Below, one piece after another: positions 14,451-23,573 of a DNA stretch of 39,701 nucleotides. The position numbers and the translations under genes are program-made. The notes below the pieces were generated by a model. That model was not told where the DNA came from. It ran no database searches and was given only the letters and a program-made list of their open reading frames with translations. Position 1 is the stretch's first letter. Each line of letters begins with the position of its first letter. Where the stretch lies: the NCBI GenBank assembly GCA_001825115.1, contig MHUY01000016.1, forward strand, positions 13,792 through 53,492, in the 5' to 3' direction. The stretch is from Candidatus Yonathbacteria bacterium RIFOXYC2_FULL_47_9. GTDB taxonomy: Bacteria > Patescibacteriota > Minisyncoccia > Phycocordibacterales > UBA1550.

Positions 14451-14990
14451 CTATCTTTTAGTTAAGAAATTAAGCAATTCAGCTCTATTTACATACCTTT
14501 TACCTCCGATGTTTACTTCCTTTAGACTCCCTGAAATCACCAACTTCTCTAGCTTGGCAGTTGATATAATCTTTTTCCCAGAGATGTCCTTAAATGAGAC
14601 ATATTTTTGATCAATTTCCTTTTGTGTGTCTTTTTTATATTTTTTAAACGAAACTTTTTCCCCAGAGGCAATGTCGGTGACGGTGGCCCTGGACATAATA
14701 CGTTTCATTTGGGGGGCGACAATAGCTAACATCGACAGCTCTTCCCCATTGAAATACTCTACCTTATTCAACCCAAAACGAAGTCCAATATCATTCCCGA
14801 TTCTCATGGCGTCATTCTTGTCCTCTACATAAACAATGCAATCCCCGCCTTCCAAATCGTGAGGCTGGCTATTTTTCGTCAGATAATGCTCCATGGACCT
14901 AAAAAGGCTCTCCTTTGACCGCCCCGAAGGGTGCCACAGAAAATCCGATGGTGAGATTCTAATATATTCTCTTTTGGTCTTTTCTTTCAT
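14451..14990 (-). CDS. Hypothetical protein with C-terminal excisionase-like helix-turn-helix
   Basis: 179 residues from the ATG at 14990 (MKEKTKREYIRI); an in-frame ATG at 15032 would add 14 residues. The N-terminal 120 residues are not recognised. The C-terminal part, ISTAKLEKLVISGSLKEV followed by IGGKRYVNRAELLNFL, resembles the small winged helix of excisionase/MerR-type DNA-binding domains, in which a G-x-R-Y wing precedes a final helix. It lies just downstream of hsdR on the same strand and upstream of the terminase-like gene. Confidence 0.6.
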   Translation of the reverse strand: MKEKTKREYIRISPSDFLWHPSGRSKESLFRSMEHYLTKNSQPHDLEGGDCIVYVEDKNDAMRIGNDIGLRFGLNKVEYFNGEELSMLAIVAPQMKRIMSRATVTDIASGEKVSFKKYKKDTQKEIDQKYVSFKDISGKKIISTAKLEKLVISGSLKEVNIGGKRYVNRAELLNFLTKR

Positions 14991-15053
14991 TGTTTTATAA
15001 CCACTCTCTGAATGAACCCCGAGAAACCCCATCTGCTTTCGTTAAGGTGAAGA

Positions 15054-18035
15054 CTACTTCGCCCCACTCCCCGCCCCAACTTTCCGCACCACGTATTCAA
15101 ACACACGCTCTTGCACGAACTTCTTGAGCTCGGGACTCTGGTCGAGTTTTTGATAGAGACTAAAGTGGCTATCGAGGACACCCACAAGTTCATCTTGGAA
15201 AAGTGTATCGAACTTAAGCTTAGCCGAGTCTTTACTGTTATTCTTGATCGAACCTTGTAAAACATCACTTTTCAAAAGTCGCATACTTAGGTCATTCAAA
15301 ATAACACGATCGGCATCATTAAAGTTTGTCCCGTACCGCTCGTTGATCTCCTTAATGATTTTCGACAACGCATCAATTTCTTCTTCACTTCCACCACGTT
15401 CGCTTCCACCGCCACCCATGGGGTCAATCTCTCCGTCTTTGTTTTCCAGAGCGACATTCACTTCTCCTTTCTTCTCAACCTTGTATGATTCCATATCAAT
15501 TGCTTCGAGCACTTCGTATGGAAGAGGATTCTCGCGGCGGGGAAGTTTTTTCAACAAGTACTTTAGGAAAATATATAGCTTCTCGAGTTGTGGATCCTCA
15601 AAGGTTACAATCTGCGAAATGAATGCGTACTTCTTGAGATAATCGGCAACAACCGACTTGAAATCCTCCATTTCTTCCTCAGTAAGATTTTCTGAAGTAA
15701 TGCGTGCAATCACCTCATCAATAATATGATTGAGCTTATCTGGTGTTGCCCCCGCAAAAAGCTCATCCACGAAACCATTCACCTCAAAATCGCTAAAAAA
15801 TTTAAATCCGCGCACATCACGCTCAAGGTCATGCAAGATATTAGGGTTTGTGGCCTCTGAAAGAATGGTTGTTGTATAGTAGGGCTGAAATGCTTCCTTT
15901 ATTTCATCAGTGTCGTTCACAAAGTCGAGGACAAATGTTTCATTCTTACCGTATGTCGTACGATTAAGGCGTGAGAGTGTCTGCACTGCATTCACCCCCC
16001 CCAATTTTTTATCAACATACATCACCGAAAGAAGTGGCTGGTCAAACCCTGTCTGAAACTTTTCTGCGACAATCAAAAATTTATACTCATCCTTTTTAAA
16101 CTCTTCTGCCGTTAAACTTTCCGAGACACCATTCATTTGTGTTTCAGTGTATTCAAGCTTTGTATCAGGGTCTTTGACAGTACCCGAAAATGCCACGAGT
16201 GCTCTATGTGCATAACCATGCTCTTTAAAATACTTATCTATCACAAGCTTGTAGCGTACCGCGTGAAGTCTCGACTTGGTAACTACCATTGCTTTTGCCT
16301 TCCCTCCAATCAATCGCTCAATCTTTTCCTCAAAATGCTCTGTCATAATAGCAACCTTCTTCTCGATTGCATGCTCATGTCGCTCTACATATCCTACCAA
16401 AAGTCGCTGAGCTTTCTTCTTGTCAAATTCTGGGTCATCCTCAACTTTCTTCAGGAGCCCGAAATATGTTTCGTACATCGTATAGTTTTTGAGAACATCG
16501 AGAATGAATTTTTCCTCAATCGCCTGCTTCATAGAGTACAAAGAAAACGGCACAAACTTTCCTGTTAGTGCATCTTCGGTACCGAAAAGCTCCAATGTCT
16601 TTTGTTTTGGCGTAGCAGTAAAAGCAAAAAAGCTGAGGTGTGGCGCTGACACCTTTCGTGCCTTCATGCGTTCAATAAGCTGGTCCTCGACAGTCTTGAA
16701 AGCACTCTCGGCTTTCTCTTCGTCCGTCTCCGCCTCGTCCAGAGATAGCACCTGACGCAAATCAGCAGCCGATTCCCCCGACTGAGAAGAGTGGGCTTCA
16801 TCAACAATGACAGCAAAGCGTTTCCCTTCGATGTTCTCCACTGCGTCAACAATTACAGGGAATTTCTGAAGCGTGCTTGTGATGATCCGCACACCGCTTT
16901 CAAGAGCTTCCTTGAGCTCCTTTGAGCCGTTTTCAATATGTCTCACCAGCCCAACTACCTGGCTAAAACTTTTGACGGTATCCGAAAGTTGCTTATCGAG
17001 TACACGGCGGTCAGTAATCACAATCACCCCATCAAATACATTTTCTCCTTTGTCGTTGTGAAGCGAGGCAAGTCTGTGCGCAGTCCATGCGATGGTATTG
17101 GACTTTCCAGACCCTGCACTATGTTGAATAAGGTAATTCTTCCCAGCACCATGCTCTTCAGCATCTCTTACTATTCTTCGCACTGTTTCGAGCTGGTGAT
17201 AGCGAGGGAAGATGATTTTATTCTCTCTTCTTTTCTTTCCATTCTTATCTTCTTTTTCCTCAGTAACTTCCTGAATAAAATTGTGAACAAGGTCAAAGAT
17301 ACTATCCTTCGCCCATACCTCCCCCCAAAGATAATGCGTCTTGTACTTCCCTTCTGGTGCTGCTGGATTCTCTGACGATCCCTTGTTCCCCTTATTGAAT
17401 GGCAAGAAATATGTAGTAAGCCCTGATAGTCGTGTCGTCATATACACCTGCTCGGTATCAACAGCAAAGTGCGTGAGGCAACGCTTGAATGAAAGTAGTT
17501 TCTCCTTCTGGTCACGGTCAGTTTTATACTGCGCGACCGCGTTGATAACATTCTGCCCTGTAAATTGATTCTTGAGTTCAGTAGTAAAAAGTGGAAGCCC
17601 GTTCACAAAAAGCACCATGTCAATCGAGTTTTCATTTTGTGCGCTGTATTTTACTTGGCGCATCACACTCAAGATATTTCCCGTATAGTCAGCTACGGTC
17701 TCAGGGTTTTTATCGTTCTCTGGCTGGCGAAACGCCATCGTGACACGCACTCCACGGTCGGTAATACCGCCACGGAGCACATCAAGGAGCCCGCGCTCTA
17801 CAATTTCTTCATCAAGACGTTTCAAAAATTGTGCAGAAGCATCATCACCATATTGTTCTACAATTTTCGCCCACGCATCACTTTGAGTTTTCTGAACGAA
17901 CTCAAGTACAAGTTCTGAGTCCATCGCAAGCGATTTGTTGTACATGCTTGCTGTTCGTGAGCGATAGCCATGAAGCCCCGCGAGCTCCTGCTCGATGAAT
18001 TCTTCAAACCCTGATTCTCTTGTGTTTGTTTTCAT
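15054..18035 (-). CDS. hsdR: Type I restriction enzyme, R subunit (HsdR)
   Basis: The 993-residue motor and nuclease subunit of a type I restriction-modification complex, which translocates and cuts unmethylated DNA. The N-terminal PD-(D/E)xK nuclease is visible around 138-160 (NSIDMVLFVNGLPLFTTELK, with the Asp and the E-x-K). The superfamily 2 helicase follows with Walker A HSAGSGKSNT, DEAH box VIVDEAHSS, motif III FTATP, and motif VI-like QTLSRLNRT. The C-terminal helical part mediates complex assembly. It begins 9 bases after the stop of the coiled-coil gene and is the last gene of the fic-hsd run. Length and motif order are intact. Confidence 0.96.
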   Translation of the reverse strand: MKTNTRESGFEEFIEQELAGLHGYRSRTASMYNKSLAMDSELVLEFVQKTQSDAWAKIVEQYGDDASAQFLKRLDEEIVERGLLDVLRGGITDRGVRVTMAFRQPENDKNPETVADYTGNILSVMRQVKYSAQNENSIDMVLFVNGLPLFTTELKNQFTGQNVINAVAQYKTDRDQKEKLLSFKRCLTHFAVDTEQVYMTTRLSGLTTYFLPFNKGNKGSSENPAAPEGKYKTHYLWGEVWAKDSIFDLVHNFIQEVTEEKEDKNGKKRRENKIIFPRYHQLETVRRIVRDAEEHGAGKNYLIQHSAGSGKSNTIAWTAHRLASLHNDKGENVFDGVIVITDRRVLDKQLSDTVKSFSQVVGLVRHIENGSKELKEALESGVRIITSTLQKFPVIVDAVENIEGKRFAVIVDEAHSSQSGESAADLRQVLSLDEAETDEEKAESAFKTVEDQLIERMKARKVSAPHLSFFAFTATPKQKTLELFGTEDALTGKFVPFSLYSMKQAIEEKFILDVLKNYTMYETYFGLLKKVEDDPEFDKKKAQRLLVGYVERHEHAIEKKVAIMTEHFEEKIERLIGGKAKAMVVTKSRLHAVRYKLVIDKYFKEHGYAHRALVAFSGTVKDPDTKLEYTETQMNGVSESLTAEEFKKDEYKFLIVAEKFQTGFDQPLLSVMYVDKKLGGVNAVQTLSRLNRTTYGKNETFVLDFVNDTDEIKEAFQPYYTTTILSEATNPNILHDLERDVRGFKFFSDFEVNGFVDELFAGATPDKLNHIIDEVIARITSENLTEEEMEDFKSVVADYLKKYAFISQIVTFEDPQLEKLYIFLKYLLKKLPRRENPLPYEVLEAIDMESYKVEKKGEVNVALENKDGEIDPMGGGGSERGGSEEEIDALSKIIKEINERYGTNFNDADRVILNDLSMRLLKSDVLQGSIKNNSKDSAKLKFDTLFQDELVGVLDSHFSLYQKLDQSPELKKFVQERVFEYVVRKVGAGSGAK

Positions 18036-18044
18036 ATTTTGTGT

Positions 18045-19118
18045 TTAAACAATTGGGCTTATCTTTACAACAGGTTCTACTTTTATTTCTGCGCCTTGCG
18101 CTGGCTTCTTTGTGAACATTTCTACTATTGGTGTGGCAAATTGTGCTAGCATCCCGCTTTCAGCTTTTTCCTCCTCGGGAAGATGCCCGTCAAGCGATGG
18201 GTGTCGATAAATTGTTTCCATCGAATAAAGCACAAAATCAAGTATATTCTTTTGATAAACATTATCACTAAATCTTTTTGACAAAACATCTGTATAACTC
18301 TCAAGTGCCTTTGCGGTAGCTGATTTAAAAGCATAACTTTCAAGTAAGCGACGCTCTCTAGAATATTGAACTGCTGAATACCAAACTGCAAAAAGCCCTG
18401 GAGCTGAATAACTTATCTTATACAGGAAAAATGTCCATGAAAAAACGTCCGGCATTTTTACAAAGTATGCAATTAGTCCAATGTTTGCACCCCAAAGGAT
18501 AACACTTAGGCCGAGAAGCCATCTCCACAATTTCGCATTCCCTTGAAGGATTGTTTGCCTTTCTCGAAACGAATGCGCCAGTCCTGCACCAGTAAGGAAA
18601 CCATACGCATCAACAATTTCTTTTTGATAACCCGTTGCTTCGTCTTTGATTCTGGAGATGTGTTGCACGTCCTCACCTGCAGAACTTTTTAACATATCTA
18701 TTTCTTCCCGTGATTTTGTTATTTCAGACAATAACGCATCGCTCGTGCTCTTGTGCCCCTTTATTTGCTCAAAAACAGCGAGAACACCTTCGTCTTCATC
18801 TTCCACAGATTCTTTTGTCGACTCGAATTTTTGAACATACGCGTCAAACGAGGCAACAAGCTGTGCGATTTTGGAGTTAGCCTCGGTAGCAGAAGTTACC
18901 AATTTTGAGATAACCTCTCCCTTGGTGGAGGTTAAAGATTCCTGCGCTGTGACATTTTGAGCTGATGTGGCAACATTAGTCTTGTGTTTCTTGATCTCGT
19001 TTTTAATATCAACGATATCAGCGACAAGCGCTTTTGCCTCAATGAGGCTCTGTTTGATTTCTGATAACGTCATCTCAACCTTTGTTGGCGTTACACTTTG
19101 TGTATTTTCATTTTCCAT
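18045..19118 (-). CDS. Membrane protein with long N-terminal coiled coil, in the hsd operon
   Basis: 357 residues, family not recognised. Residues 15-175 are Lys/Glu/Ala/Ser-rich and predicted coiled coil (SEIKQSLIEAKALVADIVDI, then SEITKSREEIDMLKSS). Two hydrophobic helices follow (WRWLLGLSVILWGANIGLIA and FFLYKISYSAPGLFAVWY), then a helical cytoplasmic tail. It sits between hsdS and hsdR with gaps of 7 and 9 bases, so it is expressed with the type I system. It could anchor or sense at the membrane, perhaps as an abortive-infection effector. That is inference from topology and position. Confidence 0.8.
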   Translation of the reverse strand: MENENTQSVTPTKVEMTLSEIKQSLIEAKALVADIVDIKNEIKKHKTNVATSAQNVTAQESLTSTKGEVISKLVTSATEANSKIAQLVASFDAYVQKFESTKESVEDEDEGVLAVFEQIKGHKSTSDALLSEITKSREEIDMLKSSAGEDVQHISRIKDEATGYQKEIVDAYGFLTGAGLAHSFRERQTILQGNAKLWRWLLGLSVILWGANIGLIAYFVKMPDVFSWTFFLYKISYSAPGLFAVWYSAVQYSRERRLLESYAFKSATAKALESYTDVLSKRFSDNVYQKNILDFVLYSMETIYRHPSLDGHLPEEEKAESGMLAQFATPIVEMFTKKPAQGAEIKVEPVVKISPIV

Positions 19119-19125
19119 ATTGTTG

Positions 19126-20358
19126 TTAATTAATTTTAATTTTCCCTGTTACCGCATGCGAGATGAGGGAATATTTATATTCCTCAAGAAGCTTAATTGA
19201 TGTTTTAATATTACTCCTTACTAAGTTCATTTTTTTTAATAACGATTCAATTTTTTCTTCAACATCCTTTGATGGAACTCTAATTTTCTCTGATAATAAT
19301 ATTTTTATATTCAGCGGTTTATTACGTCCTGCGGAACCCCTTGAAGATTCGTTAAGTAAGTGGTCACCAAATTTTGTCATTAACAGTGCTAATAAGTATT
19401 CTGTTTTTATGACACCATCTCTTATTAAATGATATCTGTGAGACACAACGCATTCACTTTCATCCTTGCTCGCAAGCGCAACCGCACCTTCCCATGCAAA
19501 TTGTCCACTTATAATAAGATCTCTTGGAACTACTATATAAAAATCAGATTCCTTTATTTCTTTACCTAACTGAGGATCTTTATGGAAAAGCCCTCTACCT
19601 CTATTGTATAAACCTAAGGCGATATACTCTGAGTTATCTTCGATATTTATAGGTTTTTCGGCAAAGTTAAATAAGTTTTTAATCCTTATAATTTCTCCTT
19701 TACCATTTTTCTGCTCATCCATTGCGATCGAAACCACTTCTTCTTTTAATAGTTCAATTTGTCTTTCCTTTTTTGCTATAATATGATCAATAAATGCAAG
19801 TTTATGATCCAGATATTTTACTATTTCGTTTTGTTTATCGGTAGGAATTTTTATAACCGGAAAATTCATTAAAATTTCATTTTTTAATGTCCATCGATGG
19901 TCTGCAGAAACACCAACTCCATAAGGATGAAAAATTTTCTCAAAATAATGTTTTTGAAAAAAATAGTTATAAAATTGTGAGTTGGTGTCAAAATCTTTTT
20001 TTCTAAGAGTTGAGTAGGCAGGGCTTATGATGCCTTCGTATTTTGACGCATCTACAAAACCTCTCAGGAGATCCATTGGATTTAACACAATGTCTCCTTT
20101 GTATATGTGTCTGTATCCCTCGTAACTAGACGCAATTTGTCCTTCGTTATTAGAAATATTTCTCTTCTTAATACCGCTAAGTGTTAAAGAAAGGACATCT
20201 GCTTCAGAGTTGTCAAAAGACTTTTCCTTAATAAGATTAAAGACTTCCTTAACTTTTGCTAACTCCCAATCTTTCGGAATCATTCCCAACCACTCAACAC
20301 CCGAATCTTTATATTCAGGGTAGTGTTCGTATTTTTTTGTGAGCTTTAGTGTTTGCAT
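19126..20358 (-). CDS. hsdS: Type I restriction enzyme, specificity subunit (HsdS)
   Basis: 410 residues with two target-recognition domains separated by conserved helices. The first half opens with the common YKDSGVEWLGMIPKDWELAK segment and ends with PTDKQNEIVKYLDHK leading into a helix (KKERQIELLKEE). The second half ends with VPSKDVEEKIESLLKKM and a second helix (SIKLLEEYKYSLISHAVTG). This half-repeat design recognises a bipartite DNA target. It starts 5 bases after the DUF2130 stop. The target sequence cannot be read from the protein. Confidence 0.95.
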   Translation of the reverse strand: MQTLKLTKKYEHYPEYKDSGVEWLGMIPKDWELAKVKEVFNLIKEKSFDNSEADVLSLTLSGIKKRNISNNEGQIASSYEGYRHIYKGDIVLNPMDLLRGFVDASKYEGIISPAYSTLRKKDFDTNSQFYNYFFQKHYFEKIFHPYGVGVSADHRWTLKNEILMNFPVIKIPTDKQNEIVKYLDHKLAFIDHIIAKKERQIELLKEEVVSIAMDEQKNGKGEIIRIKNLFNFAEKPINIEDNSEYIALGLYNRGRGLFHKDPQLGKEIKESDFYIVVPRDLIISGQFAWEGAVALASKDESECVVSHRYHLIRDGVIKTEYLLALLMTKFGDHLLNESSRGSAGRNKPLNIKILLSEKIRVPSKDVEEKIESLLKKMNLVRSNIKTSIKLLEEYKYSLISHAVTGKIKIN

Positions 20359-20363
20359 ATGTG

Positions 20364-21569
20364 TTATTTCTCTTTGTCAGTTTTTGGAGCAGGAAGCTCA
20401 AGTGACTCAATTTTTTGTAGCTGTACAACACCACTTAGGTCACCATAGATACCAACAGTATTTTTGATAACCTTTTGAATCTGCTTTTCTTTTTCCGCCC
20501 AAGATTTCTCGAAGTAAATTCGCTCTTTATCCAGAGATGATTTCATGTTTGAAAAAGTTTCTACGATAACCTCTATCTTTTGCTTGAATTCGTTACCAGA
20601 CAGATAGCTGTACAAGATTTCCATCTTGTCATTCTTCCCTACGGACATCAATTTTTCTCTGGAAACAAGCTCAAGTGTGTGTCGAAGGGCTGTTGCTATC
20701 GATACGGCCAACTTAATATCACATATCCACACACCGTCACGCTGAACGATACCCTCTACACCATTAGGCAGCACAGAAGATACGATAATCGCTATATCAG
20801 CTTTAACACTACGTTGATCTTCCTTTAACTTTGGAATCCATCCTTCAGTCCAAGACTTTGTTTTCTTTGACTCCCAGATTATTTTCCCACACTCAACACC
20901 CGCTTTAGTTTTTACGGTTTGTATCACATCAGCACCAGTAACACCCTTAGGGACTGGCGAAATATCATCGTGGATAAATTCTGCCTTCAAGAGCTCTTCG
21001 AGTTTTATCTCTTGTACTTCTCCTTGGGTTTGTTGTGAACCTTGTTCTAGTTTTCTTGCTAGCTCATCCTTTGCTTTTGTAACATCTGATAGTTTTTTGT
21101 TGATCTGATCTATTTCAGATTGTTTTGCATCTGTCGCTTTTTTAGATGCCTCCTCTTCGATTTGTTTCCTTTCTTCAGCAAGTTGGCGTGTTTTTTCTAG
21201 CTCGAATGACTCTTGGTCATCTTTTAGTTTCTGATTTCCTTTTATGAGAACAAGCTCATTTTGACGAGCCTCTTTTAATTTTGCATCCTTCTCAGCAAGT
21301 TGTTCCTCAAGAAGGAGGTTCTTCTCTTCTGATGCTACTTTTTCTGCCTCAGCATCTTTTAAAATCTGAGCCTTAAGCTTTTTCTCAAGTCCCGCTTTCT
21401 CTTTCTCTAGCTTTTCAGAGGACTCTTTTTCAATTGACGCCCTCATATCCTTTTCTTTTTCTTCAAAATCTTTCTTGAGTTTATTTTCTATTTGGTGCGT
21501 CAAAACATCATCAATCGATATTGACTCTCCGCAGTTAGGACACTTTATGTTTTTGATATCGTCTTTCAT
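20364..21569 (-). CDS. DUF2130 (COG4487) protein in the hsd operon
   Basis: 401 residues from the ATG at 21569, 4 bases after the hsdM stop. A longer frame from 21620 overlaps hsdM and is rejected. The N terminus has a lone Cys pair (IKCPNCGES). Then comes a long coiled coil (about 30-195, Glu/Lys-rich) and the DUF2130 domain with KIIWESKKTKSWTEGWIPKL, KADIAIIVSS and GVWICDIKLAVSIA. The E-x-K of WESKK and the preceding acidic residues are compatible with a PD-(D/E)xK-like nuclease fold, but this is not proven. Genes of this family recur near type I systems, and here it separates hsdM from hsdS. Confidence 0.85.
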   Translation of the reverse strand: MKDDIKNIKCPNCGESISIDDVLTHQIENKLKKDFEEKEKDMRASIEKESSEKLEKEKAGLEKKLKAQILKDAEAEKVASEEKNLLLEEQLAEKDAKLKEARQNELVLIKGNQKLKDDQESFELEKTRQLAEERKQIEEEASKKATDAKQSEIDQINKKLSDVTKAKDELARKLEQGSQQTQGEVQEIKLEELLKAEFIHDDISPVPKGVTGADVIQTVKTKAGVECGKIIWESKKTKSWTEGWIPKLKEDQRSVKADIAIIVSSVLPNGVEGIVQRDGVWICDIKLAVSIATALRHTLELVSREKLMSVGKNDKMEILYSYLSGNEFKQKIEVIVETFSNMKSSLDKERIYFEKSWAEKEKQIQKVIKNTVGIYGDLSGVVQLQKIESLELPAPKTDKEK

Positions 21570-21573
21570 AATT

Positions 21574-23562
21574 TTACAGTTGCTTAAGTAGCACAAGAAG
21601 CTCATTCTCGACTTTTTCAATATCTGTCTCTATTGCCTCTAAGCTTCGTGGTGCCTCGTACTTGTAGAAGTAGCGTGTGAACGGAATCTCGTAGCCAACA
21701 ATACCAACCTTGCCATCTTTTGCATCACACACAGACTCATTTATCCATGCATCAGAAACATACGGTTTCACCTCTTTTGAAAGGTACTCATTTACGTCTA
21801 TCCCCCACGGCACGTTCTCGTGGTCGCGGAGTTCGCTGTCTGCTTCAGGTTTACCACTAGCATCAAGACAAACATCAGCATCTTCAGATCGCTCGCTCAA
21901 AGCATCGAGAATTGCTTTCTTTATAGGCGCCTTCATTTTGAGCTCCTTGAAATGCGAGTCAAATACCTCTAGGAATTTTGCCTGATTTTTAAAGAGTTCT
22001 TTGTTGGGGAATGATGCAAGGTACGCGAGAATTGCTTCTCGTTCCTTGTCATTTAATTTCTCAACTGCTTTTTGTGTTTTGAATATCTCAATATGTGCAT
22101 CGGATACTTGAAAACTCAAACGAAGAGGGCGTTCAACTTGAATCTGTCGATACGCAAATTCGGTTGTATTGAAAACTTTTGAATACTCACTTTCCTCATA
22201 CTTGGTATAGAGGTCAAAAATCTTCTTTTTCGATTCCGTGTCTATCTCATGACGCTTACTCCCCAGGCTCTTGCGCGTCTTCTTGAAAAACGTTCGTCCA
22301 TCAATGAGCTGCACTTTGCCTTTGCGTTCCTTTGGCTTTCTGTTGGAAATGAACCACAAGTAGGTATTGATGCCTGTGTTGTAGAAAAGCTGGTCAGGCA
22401 AAGCGACAATTGCCTCAAGCAAATCTTTCTCAAGCAACCAGCGACGAATTTCGCTTTCTCCACTTCCTGCATCTCCTGTAAAAAGTGGCGAACCATTGTG
22501 AACAATAGCGATGCGTGAGCCACCGTCTTTCTCTGGTTTCATTTTAGATACAAGGTGCTCAAGGAAAAGTAACTGTCCGTCTGAGATACGTGGAAGCCCC
22601 GCACCGAAGCGCCCTGCGTGCCCACGTGAAGCCTCACGCTCTACCGCTTCTTTGTCTTTCTTCCAGTCTACTCCGTAGGGAGGATTTGAAATTCCATAGT
22701 CGAATACTTCCCCCAAAAACTGGTCGTTTGATAGTGTGCTTGCCTTTGTCGTGTCTTTTTCGCCACCACGAATGAGATCAGGGTTTTCCCCTTTGATAAG
22801 CATGTCAGACTTTGCCATTGCATAGGTGACCGAGTTAAGCTCTTGCCCGTAAAGATATATGTCGGCTTCTTTGTTGATGTGCTCGAGAATGTAGTCCTTT
22901 GCCACCGTAAGCATCCCCCCTGTACCGCACGCAGGATCGTAAATCTTTTTAATCACATGGGGACGCTTGAGGTCAGCCTTGTCTGGTTCAAGAAGAAGTT
23001 CTGCCATAAGACTAATTACATCGCGAGGCGTATAGTGCTCTCCAGCGGTTTCGTTCGACATTTCAGAAAACTTACGCAATAGCTCTTCAAAGATATGTCC
23101 CATCGCATAGTTGTCTACCGCTTTTGGATGCAAGTCTACTTTGTTGAGCTCTTGAATGATATGGAAAAGCAGGTTGCCCCCCTCGAGTCGTTCAAGTTGA
23201 TTGTTGAATTCGAACTTTTCAAAAATATCCTGAATGTTTTGACTATATCCAGCAATATACTTTTTAAAATTCTTTCCCATAAGAGCAGGCTCTCCCAAGA
23301 GTGTCTTGAAGTCGTAATCGGAGATATTGTAGAAGGCCACACCTGAAGTGCGTTTCAAAATTGGATCAAGGTCATTAACTTTCCCTTTGTACTCATTATG
23401 TTTTTCGAGAACCTTTGCTTTTGTATCAACAAGGATTGAATCAAGGCGCTTTAATACCACGAGAGGAAGAATGACATCTTGGTATTCGTGTTGTTTCCAA
23501 CCGCCACGCAAAATGTCGGCGATATTCCAAATCATTGATGTCTTTTGATTGAAGTTTTCCAT
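21574..23562 (-). CDS. hsdM: Type I restriction enzyme, methyltransferase subunit (HsdM)
   Basis: 662 residues, N6-adenine methyltransferase. The N-terminal HsdM domain (WNIADILRGGWKQHEYQDVI) is followed by the catalytic domain with EHYTPRDVISLMAELL, AdoMet motif I DPACGTGGML, and catalytic motif IV NPPYGVDW. It methylates the HsdS-defined site so that HsdR spares host DNA. It is larger than many HsdM proteins (about 500), with a C-terminal extension from about 500 that shows no motif I recognise. The start ATG is 11 bases after the fic stop. Confidence 0.96.
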   Translation of the reverse strand: MENFNQKTSMIWNIADILRGGWKQHEYQDVILPLVVLKRLDSILVDTKAKVLEKHNEYKGKVNDLDPILKRTSGVAFYNISDYDFKTLLGEPALMGKNFKKYIAGYSQNIQDIFEKFEFNNQLERLEGGNLLFHIIQELNKVDLHPKAVDNYAMGHIFEELLRKFSEMSNETAGEHYTPRDVISLMAELLLEPDKADLKRPHVIKKIYDPACGTGGMLTVAKDYILEHINKEADIYLYGQELNSVTYAMAKSDMLIKGENPDLIRGGEKDTTKASTLSNDQFLGEVFDYGISNPPYGVDWKKDKEAVEREASRGHAGRFGAGLPRISDGQLLFLEHLVSKMKPEKDGGSRIAIVHNGSPLFTGDAGSGESEIRRWLLEKDLLEAIVALPDQLFYNTGINTYLWFISNRKPKERKGKVQLIDGRTFFKKTRKSLGSKRHEIDTESKKKIFDLYTKYEESEYSKVFNTTEFAYRQIQVERPLRLSFQVSDAHIEIFKTQKAVEKLNDKEREAILAYLASFPNKELFKNQAKFLEVFDSHFKELKMKAPIKKAILDALSERSEDADVCLDASGKPEADSELRDHENVPWGIDVNEYLSKEVKPYVSDAWINESVCDAKDGKVGIVGYEIPFTRYFYKYEAPRSLEAIETDIEKVENELLVLLKQL

Positions 23563-23573
23563 AGTGATTGATA

